Shown piece after piece: positions 1 to 10,928 of a stretch of DNA of 64,000 nucleotides; position 1 is the stretch's first letter; each line of letters starts with the position of its first letter. The stretch lies in contig CM038050.1 of assembly GCA_021397845.1 (NCBI GenBank), positions 146,009,980 through 146,073,979 of the forward strand. The letters are read 5' to 3'. The DNA comes from Areca catechu. Lineage: Eukaryota; Streptophyta; Magnoliopsida; Arecales; Arecaceae. The translations under genes and the position numbers were made by a program. Below the pieces are notes generated by a model, which ran no database searches, had not been told where the DNA came from, and was given only the letters and a program-made list of their open reading frames with translations.

Positions 1-3
1 CCA

Positions 4-1477
4 TGTTGGCTTTGACTCCTTAGTTTTGATGATTAACAAAAGGTTGAGTATATGTTTGGACTAATGTTTAATCTCAAGATAAAGTTTCAGGACTTAGGTT
101 ATTCAAAAAGAGTATCAAAAGGACAATGATGAAACTAAGTTTGCCTGATTTGGAAAAGAGCTCTTCTACCTTGGACAAGATCAAAATTCTCATAATGGAC
201 CTTCTTGTTAAGAAATCTTTGACAAAAGAAACAAAGGCTTAAAAAAACTCAAGCATGGCACGCACATCTCAAAGAGTTTCAGAAAAATTCAGATCAGAGG
301 TCGACCCCCAGAGGTCGATACCTTGTCAAAGGTCGACCACTAGAGGTCGACTCATGAAGAGAAGAAAAGTTCAGCACGGCCGGCACGGCAAAATCTCAGT
401 GGCACGCTCCAGAGGTCGACAACCAGAGGTCAACACCTGTCCAGAGGTCGACACCAGAGGTCGACTCATAGCCTGAGAATTCATATGGGCAGAACTATGG
501 TATTCTGAACTTTTGCCTAAATTATACTGGAGGTCGACTTATGAGGTCGACACTTGATTCAGAGGTCGACTCATGAGGTCGACTCATGGCATAACGGCTA
601 GTTTTTCTGAACTTCTGATTTGATTTCTAACGGCCATAAACAGCCATATTTTTGAATCTAACGGTCTTGTGGAGTTGTTTCAGCATGAATGAGGTATTTA
701 ACCTCCACCAAACTTCAAAAAAGACAAGAAAAAAAAGTGAAAAAGTGTTGATTCAAAGTACAAAGCCTTCAATCACTTCCAAGCCAAAAGAGTGAGAAAA
801 CCAAGAGATTCCCTAGCCAAAAGTTTTCCATCTTTGAGGAATCCAACATTCAAGTGTTTGGCATTTAGTGAGGTCCAAAGTTTCCAAGGAAAAAGGCTTG
901 AAGAGTCTCCATCAAGAGCTTCAACGAATTTATTATTGCTCAAAAGGAGTTTGTTTAGTTTTAATTCATTGTATTCATACTCTTTTGTCTTTAGCTAGTT
1001 TCAAGGGAATTTGAAACTAGAGTGAGGTTTGTTGGTGAGCCAATTGATAAAACCAACTAGGGTTGCTTGTAAGCCCGAAGCCAAAACAAGTGAGTAAGGT
1101 TTGTTGGTGATCCAATTGATAAAACCAACTAGGGTTGCTTGTTAGCCCGAAGCCAAAACAAGTGTGTAAGGTTTTGACTTGTGAGCCTGGTAAAACAAGT
1201 CGGCTGTAATCTAAAGATTATAGTGGAAATTCCCAAGTGGAGCTTGGGGAGTGGATGTAGGTGCTAGGTGCACCGAACCACTATATTTCTTGTGTGTTTG
1301 CATTGCCTTTCTCTTTAACTTCTTTAGCTCTTTAATTGCCATTTTATTTCATTGCTTCCGTTGCACAATTATTAAAGCACTATCACTCTTCACCTTAAAA
1401 CTTGATAGCACATATATTGCTTTAAATTTTTAAATATCCAATTCACCCCCCCTCTTGGGCACCATATCTGGGCAACA
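4..1477 (+). repeat. Copia 1 5' LTR
   Basis: Starts TG at 4 and ends CA at 1477, directly before the Met-tRNA primer site. It holds the GTCGAC hexamer array (300-583), a possible weak TATA-like stretch near 697-703 (tatttaa), and near its 3' end two direct copies of a segment with the words ttggtga and aaccaactagggttgctt (about 1030-1165). The 3' end has a C-rich tract followed by ctcttgggc, a hallmark shared with the solo LTR at 11068-25986. Short open frames inside it have no gag-pol similarity and are not called as genes. Confidence 0.95.
300..583 (+). promoter_or_regulatory. GTCGAC hexamer array in 5' LTR
   Basis: Eleven perfect GTCGAC palindromes (300, 332, 346, 415, 447, 460, 533, 546, 565, 578 and one more if the junction is counted loosely) plus variants gtcgat (314) and gtcaac (429) lie in under 300 bp. 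Most sit in the context AGGTCGAC followed by TCATG or ACTTG. The spacing is irregular (13-70 bp), so this is a dispersed motif array and not a simple tandem repeat. Its place in the upstream part of the LTR suggests enhancer or protein-binding sites; that role is inference. Confidence 0.6.
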
Positions 1478-1479
1478 AG

Positions 1480-1491
1480 TGGTATCAGAGC
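1480..1491 (+). other. Primer binding site (initiator Met tRNA)
   Basis: The sequence TGGTATCAGAGC begins two bases after the LTR end. It is the usual complement of the 3' end of plant initiator methionine tRNA and primes minus-strand DNA synthesis in most plant Copia elements. Confidence 0.95.
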
Positions 1492-1533
1492 CCGGTACTC
1501 TCTTGTAGGTCCAACGATCTTGAGTGAAAGATC

Positions 1534-3256
1534 ATGGCCGCCCCAATTGGAATGGATATAGTTGAAGGGCAATCATCAAATCGCCCTCCTTTCTTTAATG
1601 GCACAAACTACACATATTGGAAATCTCGTATGCGTATTTATTTACAAGCTGTAGATTATCATATATGGAGAGTAATTACAAAGGGCCTCATCAGCCCACT
1701 CACTTGGTTAATTGCATTATCACCCCGAAATCTGAAGAAGAATGGGATGACAATGACATCAAACAAGCTGAGTTAAATGCTAAGGCGATGAATTTGCTAT
1801 TCTGTGCACTTGACCCCAGTGAATTCAACAGAATATCAAATTGTATTTCTGCCAAAGAAATTTGGGATACACTTGAGGTTACCCATGAGGGTACACACCA
1901 AGTGAAGACCACTAAGGTGAACATGCTCATTCATACATATGAGATGTTCAGGATGGAACCAACTGAAAGTATAAGTGAAATGTATACTAGATTTACCAAT
2001 ATAGTAAATGGTATGAGGAGTTTGGGAAAAATTATATCTAATGGTGAACTGGTTAACAAACTTCTCAGGTCTCTTCCGGCTTCATGGGATGTGAAAGTTA
2101 CAGCCATAGAAGAAGTCAAGGATGTCAACACTCTACCTCTCGAGCAGCTTCTTGGATCACTGATGACCTACGAGCTTTCACTAAAGCAGAAGACAGTGGA
2201 CAATGACAAGAAAAAGAAAGCCATAGCCTTCAAGTCCACTACTAAAGAAGAGTCAAGTGATGAATCAGAAGAAGAAGCTGATGATGATGAGACAGCCCTC
2301 ATTACAAGAAAATTTAAAAGGTTCATGAGAAAGAAGAAGGGCTTCTACAAGAAAAGGCCACAAAAAGGTGATCACAATAAGGAGAAAGAGAAAGACAAAG
2401 AAAGGGATCCACCCATCTGCTTCGAGTGCAAGAAGCCTGGACATTACAAAATGGATTGCCCTTTGCTTAAAAAGAGTCGAAGGATGTTGAGAAAGAAAGC
2501 CATGATGGCTACCTGGAGTGAGAGTGAGGACTCCAGCAGTGAAGAAGAGCAGCAGGTAGTCGCCAACTTATGTTTCATGGCCAACGAAGATAATGAGGTA
2601 AATTCTGAACCTGAAACTGAATTTACTTTCAATGAATTGCATGATGCTTTTGATGACTTAGTAATGGAATATGAAAAATTAAAATTGAAAAATAAGAAAT
2701 TAAGAAAGCAAAATTTTGAGCTTACCAAAATTCAGAAAAGTTTTCAAGTGAAATTGAAAATTTAACTCAAGAAAACAATAAATTAAACGAACATGTAAAG
2801 ACTTTGACTAATGATAAAGATAATCTTTTAAAAGAAAATAATTCTTTGAAAAATAATAGAAGTCTTAAAACTAATGAGAACATTGAAAAACAAAATAAAG
2901 AACTATTGCTTCAAAATAAGAATTACAAGGAAGAGTTAGAAAAAGTAAAACCTTTTGTAGAAAAGTTTACTTTTAGTTCAGAAAAATTGAATATGCTTTT
3001 AAATAGTCAACATGCAGTGTTTAATAAAGCTGGACTTGGATTTAAGCCACACAATCAACAAAAGCTTTACAAAAACTTTTTTATACCAGCATCTTCTAAT
3101 ATTACCTGCTATGCATGTGGTAAAGTAGGTCATAAATCATATATTTGTAATAGAAGAAAATTAAATACCTTTAAAAAGATTTGGGTTCCAAAAGGAACCA
3201 ATTTGACTAACCCTAAAGGACCCAAGATGACTTGGGTACCTAAAGTTTCAACTTGA
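1534..3256 (+). pseudogene. gag: Copia 1 gag (capsid/nucleocapsid), frameshifted
   Basis: Starts at ATG 1534 (MAAPIGMDIVEG) and runs into a Copia gag domain with the motif FFNGTNYTYWKSRM. The frame shifts near 1685, continues to a stop at 2765, and shifts again near 2745-2765 into a Lys/Glu/Asn-rich coiled-coil region (2766-3000). Two CCHC knuckles are visible: CFECKKPGHYKMDC near 2420-2460 and CYACGKVGHKSYIC near 3109-3150. An acidic serine-rich stretch separates them. The product would package element RNA in cytoplasmic particles. The C-terminal part closes with WVPKVST and a TGA at 3254. Two single-base indels make this copy unable to give one full Gag; sequencing error cannot be excluded. 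Confidence 0.9.
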
Positions 3257-4865
3257 TCATTTTTTTTTTGCAGGTGTGCCTTGCAACCAAAAATAAAAGA
3301 AGAATGTGGTATCTGGATAGTGGTTGCTCAAGGCACATGACTGGGGATGTGAAGCAATTCTCATCACTAGCTGCTATTGATGGTGGAAACGTTACCTTTG
3401 GTGATAATGGAAAAGGCAAAATCGTCGGAATTGGTAAAATCCATATCACCCCTAATGCTTATGTAGATAATGTATTATTTGTTGATGGCTTGAAGCATAA
3501 TCTTTTTAGCATTAGTCAGTTTTGTGATAAAGGTTTTAAAGTAATTTTTGAATCATCTTTGTGCATGGTATCTAGTCTAGATGTCGATGGCATCAAGTTC
3601 ACTGGTCTTAGGCATGGAAACATTTACATGGTTGATCTTGATGATCTAGCCATGGAAAGTGGTCAATGCCTAGTGGCTAAGGAAGCCAAGGCAAGTGAAA
3701 CTAGTTGGCTTTGGCACCGTAGGCTAGGGCATGCTAGTATGCAGTTGATTTCAAAATTAAGCAAAAAGAATCTTGTAAAAGAATTGCCAAAACTCACTTT
3801 TGAAAAAGATAAAATTTGTGCTGCATGTCAATTTGGAAAACAAACTAAATCTACTTTAAACCTAAAGGAGTAGTATCTACTACTAGACCCCTTGAATTAT
3901 TGCATATGGACCTCTTTGGACCAACCAGAACAACTAGTTTGGGAGGTAAAAAATATGGGCTAGTAATTGTAGATGATTACTCACGATTTACTTGGGTAAT
4001 GTTTTTAGCTCATAAAGATGAAACATTTTCAGCTTTTGTTAAATTTCATAAAAGGGTTTCAAACGAAAAAGATCTCACTATTGTTTCTTTGCGTAGTGAT
4101 CATGGAACTGAATTTGAAAATCATGATTTTGAAACTTTTTGTAATGAAAATGGTATTAGTCATAATTTCTCTGCACCTAGGACACCTCAACAAAATGGGG
4201 TGGTAGAAAGAAAGAACAGGACTCTTGAAGAAATGGCATGCACAATGCTTTGCGAAAACGATTTACCTAGATATTTTTGGACAGAAGCCATTAATACTTC
4301 CTGTTACATTTTAAATCGTGTTTTAATTCGACCTATTTTGAAGAAAACACCATATGAGCTTTGGAAAAATCGAAAACCTAATCTCAAGTATTTTCGTGTA
4401 TTTGGTTGCCGCTGTTTCATATTAAACAATGGCAAAGATAATATCAGCAAATTTGATGCCAAGTCAGATGAGGGTATCTTCTTAGGATACTCTACTTCTA
4501 GCAAGGCATACAGGGTCTTCAACAGAAGAACACTTCTGGTTGAAGAATCAATTCATGTAGTGTTTGATGAATCTAATGAAAAATCTTCTAGAAAAGAAGA
4601 TTCTATTGATGTTGAAACAGGTACAAAGAAACTTGAACAATTGACAATCAATGAAGATGAGCCCAAAGGAGATGATGATCAAGAAAGTCAAGATCAAATT
4701 CAAGAAATCAATGCAACTTCACCAAAACCATTACCTAAAGAATGGAGGTATGCACATGGACACCCTAAAGAGCTAATAATAGGTGATCCATCAAAGGGGG
4801 TAAGTACAAGCTCTTCTATTAGAAATGTTTGTGATTATTTAGCTTTTGTCTCAGATAGAGCCTAA
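3253..4865 (+). pseudogene. pol: Copia 1 pol, protease and integrase part
   Basis: Contains the aspartic protease motif WYLDSGCSRHMTGD (about 3307-3348), then the integrase zinc finger (HRRLGHAS with a later CAAC, 3712-3830). The integrase core has acidic residues in HMDLFGP (about 3903), LRSDHGTEF (about 4090) and NGVVERKNRTLEE (about 4195). The catalytic triad is therefore present. The frame breaks at about 3860, where a stop at 3871 interrupts the finger-core linker, and again at about 4850 before the reverse transcriptase. The protein would cut the polyprotein and insert element DNA into the chromosome. The gag stop at 3254 is followed by a run of ten T and CAG, so access to this frame needs a shift, splicing, or a correction of the T run. 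Confidence 0.9.
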
Positions 4866-6387
4866 GTCAATAGAAGAAGCTGAAAAAGATTGTAACTGGA
4901 TTAATGCTACGCAAGATGAACTAAATCAATTTAAAAGAAATAATGTTTGGACTTTAACTGAAAGACCCCTTAATGTTTCTGTAATTGGCACAAAATGGGT
5001 TTTTAGAAATAAACTTGATGAACATAGTATTGTAATTAGGAACAAAGCTAGACTTGTTGCTAAAGGCTACAACCAGGAAGAAGGGATCGACTTCGATGAA
5101 ACCTTTGCTCCTGTTGCTAGGCTAGAAGCAATTAGACTTTTACTTGCTTTTGCTTGTTTTATGGATTTCAAGTTATTTCAAATGGATGTAAAGAGTGCCT
5201 TTTTAAATGGATTTATTGAAGAGGAGGTTTATGTTGAACAACCTCCTGGTTTTGAAAATCATGAATTTCCTAATCATGTCTTTAAATTGCATAAAGCATT
5301 GTATGGTTTAAAGCAAGCTCCTAGAGCTTGGTATGATAGATTAAGTTCATTTTTGATGAAAAATGATTTCTCTAGAGGTAATGTAGATAATACATTATTT
5401 TTGAAAAAGAAAAATGATGATCTTTTAGTAGTACAAATATATGTAGATGATATTATTTTTGGTGCTACTAACGAATGTCTTTGTCAAGAATTTGCGAAGT
5501 TAATGCAGAGTGAGTTCGAGATGAGCATGATGGGAGAACTCAACTTCTTCCTCGGACTCTAAATTAAGCAAACCAAAGAGGGGATCTCCATCAACCAAGC
5601 CAAGTATACAAGGGAGATATTGAAAAAGTTTGGGATGGAGACTACAAAACCAATAGGTACCCCTATGAGCTCTTCATGTAAATTAGACAAAGATGAATGT
5701 GGTAAATCAGTAGACCAAAAATTATATAGAGGCATGATTGGTTCATTGCTATATCTAACTGCCAGTAGACCAGATATAATGTTTAGTGTTTGTATGTGTG
5801 CACGTTTTCAGTCTGCTCCTAAAGAATCACATCTCTTAGCTGTAAAACGTATACTTAGATACTTATCTGGGTCTATCGAAATTGGTCTTTGGTACTCTAG
5901 AGAGTCATCATATGAATTAATTGCATATTCTGATGCTGATTTTGCTGGGTGTAAACTTGATCGAAAAAGTACTAGTGGAACTTGTCAATTCCTAGGAGTT
6001 AATTTGATTTCATGGAGCAGTAAGAAACAGAATTCGGTTGCTCTATCTACGGCGGAAGCCGAATATATAGCAGCTGGAAGCTGTTGTGCTCAGATTCTAT
6101 GGATCAAACAACAACTCGAGGACTTTGGCATCAAACTAACTAAGACACCCATAAGATGTGATAATACTAGTGCAATCAATTTAACGAAAAATCCTGTACA
6201 ACATTCAAGAAGCAAACATATTGAAATAAGACATCACTTCATAAGAGATCACGTTCAAAACTCTAATGTGTTGTTAGAATTTATATGTACTGATTATCAA
6301 TTGGCTGATATATTCACAAAACCATTGAATGAAGACAGATTTTGTATGATCAGAAGAGAACTGGGAGTCATTGATCCTTTTGCTTGA
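4846..6387 (+). pseudogene. pol: Copia 1 pol, reverse transcriptase and RNase H
   Basis: A typical Copia RT (RVT_2): KARLVAKGYNQEEGIDF, FQMDVKSAFLNG, LYGLKQAPRAWYD and the catalytic YVDD box near 5440-5452. A TAA at 5560-5562 interrupts FFLGL; one base change from the expected Gln codon explains it, and the frame then continues intact to 6387. RNase H follows with YSDADFAGC (about 5926) and the acidic STAEAEYIAAGS (about 6050), ending ADIFTKPLNEDRF and a short tail. Catalytic residues of both enzymes are present. The function is copying element RNA to DNA inside the particle. The only lesion in this part is the single stop; the frame is offset from the integrase part upstream. Confidence 0.93.
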
Positions 6388-7071
6388 AACTCTTCAATTT
6401 TCATCAAAATTTCTCAAAAATGATTTATAAATTCTCAAATTTGGTTAAAGGCTATTTCTCTAAATTTTATCAATTTTTAAAATCTTACAGAATTTTATTT
6501 TAAGTAATTAATTGTTGGAGGTCGACACTTGAGGTTTTCGGAGGTCGACACTTGAGGTCGACACCTAAGTTATGGAGGTCGACACTTGAGGTCGACCCCT
6601 GAAAATTTCAGAGGTCGACACTTAAACGGAAACCTGCTTTTTAAAAACCCGTCCGCAAGCCTTGTTTTTCAAATTTTTTCCTTCCTCTCCTTCGTGTGGT
6701 CCCCCTCCAACATTCCTAAACCCCTAAATAGTAGATTTCCACCCTTCTCCCTCAACATTTTGGGAAATCCTCTCCTCTCCTCTTGCATTTCTTCGATTCA
6801 ACCCTCTTTTTGACCGTACTCTTGATTTTGGACAACCGAAAGCCTTCGGATCTATCTACCCTCTAATCCCGATTGTTTTTCAATAGAAAACACTTGTTTT
6901 TACCCTCCATTTCTTACTTTTTCTTCATTTATTTTCTATTTTCTCCACTCTCACAAACCCTATTTCACCATTCTTCTCTTTTTTCCCAATCCGTGAACCT
7001 CTCTTTCCCTCTCTTTTCCTCTTAGCCTTACCTCTTTGCATTTCTCCCTAAGTTACCCCTCATCCTTACAC
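6388..7071 (+). other. Non-coding spacer between pol and ORF3
   Basis: About 680 bp with no credible coding frame. It begins AT-rich, then holds a second GTCGAC array (6521-6619), then becomes C- and T-rich up to the start of ORF3. The pyrimidine-rich part resembles a plant 5' leader. This is the natural place for a splice acceptor or a separate promoter for ORF3; neither can be proved from sequence. Confidence 0.6.
6521..6619 (+). promoter_or_regulatory. Second GTCGAC array, upstream of ORF3
   Basis: Six perfect GTCGAC sites (6521, 6544, 6557, 6578, 6591, 6614) fall in 99 bp, nearly all as GAGGTCGACACTTGAG, the same context as in the LTR array. No other internal region of the element carries this density. 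The array lies about 450 bp upstream of the ORF3 start region. Confidence 0.6.
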
Positions 7072-7190
7072 ATGGGTCCGAGAAAACACCAGGCAGTAAG
7101 GAAAAGGAGATTGGAACAGGGGCAGGTAGTACTGAGCGGCGAAGGAAAGTCAGACATGAGCGTGAGCCGACCCCAGAGCCACCTGCACCA

Positions 7191-8840
7191 GTGCCAGCCA
7201 GCCTAGTCTGGAAGAGCATTGCTAGTGGGAGGCGCGTGGATATTCCATTCTGGGATCAGCATCACTTCTTCATTGGAGATGTACTGAGAGATGCAGGTCT
7301 GGTTCATTTTTGTACGATGTCCGAGAGATTCTACCCAGACCTCATCAGGGAGTTTTATGGATCCATGGCCACTGATGGCATTGGATGGTCTGCTACAGTT
7401 CGAGGGATCGAGATTCCAGTGACACCTGAGGTCATCAGTCGCATCTGGAGGATTCCACTTCATGGCACTGCTGCCACTACGATCAGCGACAGAGAGCACG
7501 CCTTCAGGTGTATCCTAGAGCGTGAGGATGTTAGCGGCATTTCTACAGTAGCCGCTAACCAGCTTTCATTGGAGATGAGAGTGCTGCATCACATCATCGC
7601 CCGTATCTTGATTCCGAAGAGCGGGAGATTTGATTTTATCACTGAGCGTGAGCTGGTGTTGATGGTGTCCCTGAGTCAGCGGACTCCCATCAACCTTCCC
7701 AGGATCATGCTTCAGCAGATGGGTGAGGCAGCTTCTCACAGGAGACTTGTTCAGCCGTACGGTATGGGACTGACTCAGATATTCAGAGAGCATGGTGTCT
7801 CATTCGACGGCATACCCTTCAGTCAGCTACAGCACACAGATACTTATGGAGAGAAATCCCTACATAGGATGGGATTTCGACTGATTAGTGACCGATGGGT
7901 ACGACGAGAGTCTGGCCAGGAGCCAGATGAGGAGGATGAGATCCGAGCTGCTGAGGCAGGGCCTTCAGGGCCTACTGATCATGGTACACCTCCTCGCCCA
8001 GCACCAGAGACAGAGACTGCGGAGCCTGAGCCATTCATGCCACCACCTTCATCAGCTCCGGCACCTACTATTACTGCTACACCACGGAGGACTTCAGTGA
8101 GGATATCGGACTTCGAGCAGCGAGTGACTGATCAGATTTCAGAGGTCCGGACAGAGATCACTGGTGTACGGCAGGAGCTTCATGATCTACGGATACACAC
8201 AGACACACGCATTAGTGCTCTCTCAGCTAGTATGGATACAGGATTCAGACAGATCCTCAGCTTACTGAGATTAGCACTGCCATCAGGGACTGCAGATCCG
8301 ATAGTATCTCCTCCACATGATGATGATGATGATGATGATGCTGATGACTCTAGTGGATACAGTGACAGTGATGGAGATCAGCCTGGAGCAGGTAGTTCTG
8401 ATGTTCCACCTGCAGAGCCGATTCCAGAGATTCTCCCTTCAGCTGATCCTCCTTCCACTGATCTTCCGAGTTCAGATCCTCCAGCCACAGCTGTGCCAGT
8501 TGATATTGAGCCTACAGAGTCACTATTTGAGACTATCACTGGGATTCCGGATGACATAGATGAGCATACAGAGACAGATATCGATGATCCCATAGCTTAT
8601 GAGCTAGTCAGCAGGCAAACCCCAGCTCAGTCTACTCAGCATGCTGATCCGTCCACTCCTTCAGCTACTGCCTCTGTCTCGACATCTGTGGAGCCCTTAC
8701 CTAGGACATATAGATCTCGTAGGACTACCCCTAGGTCTGGTCCCTCTCTGAGGACTCGGAGTTCCTCTCATAGGACTCCAAAATCCTCATCTAGGATCAT
8801 GGCTCTTGTATCTTTTGATATACCTTCTGATGAGGAGTAG
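7191..8840 (+). CDS. Copia 1 ORF3, plant-transposon/env-like protein of SIRE type
   Basis: A long frame without stops, ending at the TAG at 8838. The frame is open upstream of 7191 and an ATG at 7072 lies one base out of frame, so a single-base indel near 7085-7090 probably cost the native start; an in-frame internal Met lies near 7317. The N-terminal 230 residues resemble the 'putative plant transposon protein' domain (motifs WKSIASGRRVDIPFWDQ, GIEIPVTPEVISRIW, LMVSLSQRTPINLPRIML). Residues about 300-365 form a likely coiled coil (DFEQRVTDQISEVRTEI). An Asp run follows, coded by a (GAT)n microsatellite at 8319-8342, then a Pro/Ser/Thr-rich tail with Arg/Ser blocks. No transmembrane segment is evident, so 'envelope' is a positional name only. 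Its actual role is unknown. Confidence 0.75.
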   Translation: MPASLVWKSIASGRRVDIPFWDQHHFFIGDVLRDAGLVHFCTMSERFYPDLIREFYGSMATDGIGWSATVRGIEIPVTPEVISRIWRIPLHGTAATTISDREHAFRCILEREDVSGISTVAANQLSLEMRVLHHIIARILIPKSGRFDFITERELVLMVSLSQRTPINLPRIMLQQMGEAASHRRLVQPYGMGLTQIFREHGVSFDGIPFSQLQHTDTYGEKSLHRMGFRLISDRWVRRESGQEPDEEDEIRAAEAGPSGPTDHGTPPRPAPETETAEPEPFMPPPSSAPAPTITATPRRTSVRISDFEQRVTDQISEVRTEITGVRQELHDLRIHTDTRISALSASMDTGFRQILSLLRLALPSGTADPIVSPPHDDDDDDDADDSSGYSDSDGDQPGAGSSDVPPAEPIPEILPSADPPSTDLPSSDPPATAVPVDIEPTESLFETITGIPDDIDEHTETDIDDPIAYELVSRQTPAQSTQHADPSTPSATASVSTSVEPLPRTYRSRRTTPRSGPSLRTRSSSHRTPKSSSRIMALVSFDIPSDEE

Positions 8841-9440
8841 CCTCTTAGTTTGCTTTTGTATGATCTGTTGTATCAGTATTTTGTGCCTACTTTGTAAGCA
8901 ATTTTGTAACTGAATACATCTGTTTTTATCTATCTTGTGCCATTTTATCTGATACCAGCTCTTAACATTTACCTTTTTTTTAAAAACCCTCAAGTTAGAA
9001 TATTTTCTTATATTGAATGCACAAATTGAGGGGGAACATGTAGTTTATGCACCTAAATACTTCATTATAATTGAACATAAGTTTCATTAATATATCTTTC
9101 ACTACAAAAATGAACTTTTTGATTCTTGACAAAAAGGGGAGTAGTAAAGTATATATGTATTTATGAGATCAAATTTAGTAAAGTATATATGTATTTATGA
9201 GATCTCCGTCTTATGAGTGGTAAAGTTTATATGATTCTTATCTTTTTGACTCATGAGAATGTTTTCACAAAAAAGAAAGAAGTAAATAAAAAGTAACTCT
9301 TGAAAATATTTTCACAAAAAGAAGATGAAAAGTAAATTTTTATGATACACTCACGCATGTAAGGATTCTTTGAAAATATTTTATTGCTATATCTTGCTTT
9401 TGGACTTAATTGCATATATACTCAAGGTTTTGTCATCATC
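8841..9440 (+). other. Copia 1 3' untranslated region
   Basis: AT-rich sequence after ORF3 with no coding frame. It contains a near-perfect short direct duplication (agtaaagtatatatgtattt at about 9140 and 9177) and repeated attttcacaaaaag words near 9260-9315. It leads into the polypurine tract. Confidence 0.7.
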
Positions 9441-9453
9441 AAAAAGGGGGAGA
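9441..9453 (+). other. Polypurine tract of Copia 1
   Basis: aaaaagggggaga lies directly before the TG of the 3' LTR, the standard primer for plus-strand DNA synthesis. Confidence 0.9.
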
Positions 9454-9454
9454 T

Positions 9455-10928
9455 TGTTGGCTTTGACTCCTTAGTTTTGATGATTAACAAAAGGTTGAGT
9501 ATATGTTTGGACTAATGTTTAATCTCAAGATAAAGTTTCAGGACTTAGGTTATTCAAAAAGAGTATCAAAAGGACAATGATGAAACTAAGTTTGCCTGAT
9601 TTGGAAAAGAGCTCTTCTACCTTGGACAAGATCAAAATTCTCATAATGGACCTTCTTGTTAAGAAATCTTTGACAAAAGAAACAAAGGCTTAAAGAAACT
9701 CAAGCATGGCACGCACATCTCAAAGAGTTTCAGAAAAATTCAGATCAGAGGTCGACCCCCAGAGGTCGACACCTTGTCAAAGGTCGACCACCAGAGGTCG
9801 ACTCATGAAGAGAAGAAAAGTTCAGCATGGCCGGCACGGCAAAATCTTAGTGGCACGCTCCAGAGGTCGACCACCAGAGGTCAACACCTGTCCAGAGGTC
9901 GACACCAGAGGTCGACTCATAGCCTGAGAATTCAAATGGACAGAACTATGGTATTCTGAACTTTTGCCTAAATTATACTGGAGGTCGACTCATGAGGTCG
10001 ACACTTGATTCAGAGGTCTACTCATGAGGTCGACTCATGGCATAACGGCTAGTTTTTCTGAACTTCTGATTTGATTTCTAATGGCCATAAACGACCATAT
10101 TTTTGAATCTAACGGTCTTGTGGAGTTGTTTCAGCATGAATGAGGTATTTAACCTCCACCAAACTTCAAAAAAGTTAAGGAAAAAAAGTGAAAAAGTGTT
10201 GATTCAAAGTACAAAGCCTTCAATCACTTCCAAGCCAAAAGAGTGAGAAAACCAAGAGATTCCCTAGCCAAAAGTTTTCCATCTTTGAGGAATCCAACAT
10301 TCAAGTGTTTGGCATTTAGTGAGGTCCAAAGATTCCAAGGAAAAAGGCTTGAAGAGTCTCCATCAAGAGCTTCAACGAATTTATTATTGCTCAAAAGGAG
10401 TTTGTTTAGTTTTAATTCATTGTATTCATACTCTTTTGTCTTTAGCTAGTTTCAAGGGAATTTGAAACTAGAGTGAGGTTTGTTAGTGAGCCAATTGATA
10501 AAACCAACTAGGGTTGCTTGTAAGCCCGAAGCCAAAACAAGTGAGTAAGGTTTGTTGGTGATCCAATTGATAAAACCAACTAGGGTTGCTTGTTAGCCCG
10601 AAGCCAAAACAAGTGTGTAAGGTTTTGACTTGTGAGCCTGGTAAAACAAGTCGGCTGTAATCTAAAGATTATAGTGGAAATTTCCAAGTGGAGCTTGGGG
10701 AGTGGATGTAGGTGCTAGGTGCACCGAACCACTATATTTCTTGTGTGTTTGCATTGCCTTTCTCTTTAACTTCTTTAGCTCTTTAATTGCCATTTTATTT
10801 CATTGCTTCCGTTGCACAATTATTAAAGCACTATCACTCTTCACCTTAAAACTTGATAGCATATATATTGCTTTAAATTTTTAAATACCCAATTCACCCC
10901 CCCTCTTGGGCACCATATCTGGGCAACA
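9455..10928 (+). repeat. Copia 1 3' LTR
   Basis: Same length as the 5' LTR and about 98.6% identical by eye. The GTCGAC array is repeated at 9751-10034 with one site lost (gtctac at 10016) and one regained (9765). It ends CA at 10928, followed by the target duplication cccca (10929-10933). Confidence 0.95.

Larger units (their letters stand above)
4..10928 (+). mobile_element. Copia 1: complete SIRE-like LTR retrotransposon
   Basis: A full-length element with two LTRs of exactly 1474 bp (4-1477 and 9455-10928). Both begin TGTTGGC and end GGCAACA. The five bases after the right LTR are cccca; the three bases before the left LTR are cca, so the window opens inside the target duplication. A Met-tRNA primer site follows the left LTR and a purine tract precedes the right LTR. 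Inside are gag with two zinc-knuckle regions, pol in Copia order (PR, IN, RT, RNase H) and a third large ORF after pol, the arrangement known for SIRE/Maximus elements. The LTRs differ at only about 20 positions by eye (about 1.4%), so insertion is recent, yet gag and pol carry several frameshifts. Confidence 0.95.

Noticed and set aside
255..476. Short open frame in the Copia 1 LTR, repeated at 9706-9927
   Set aside because: It is produced by the GTCGAC array, lies in an LTR and has no recognisable domain.
7191..8840. True viral-type envelope gene
   Set aside because: No signal peptide, transmembrane segment or fusion motif is visible; the name env-like is only positional.
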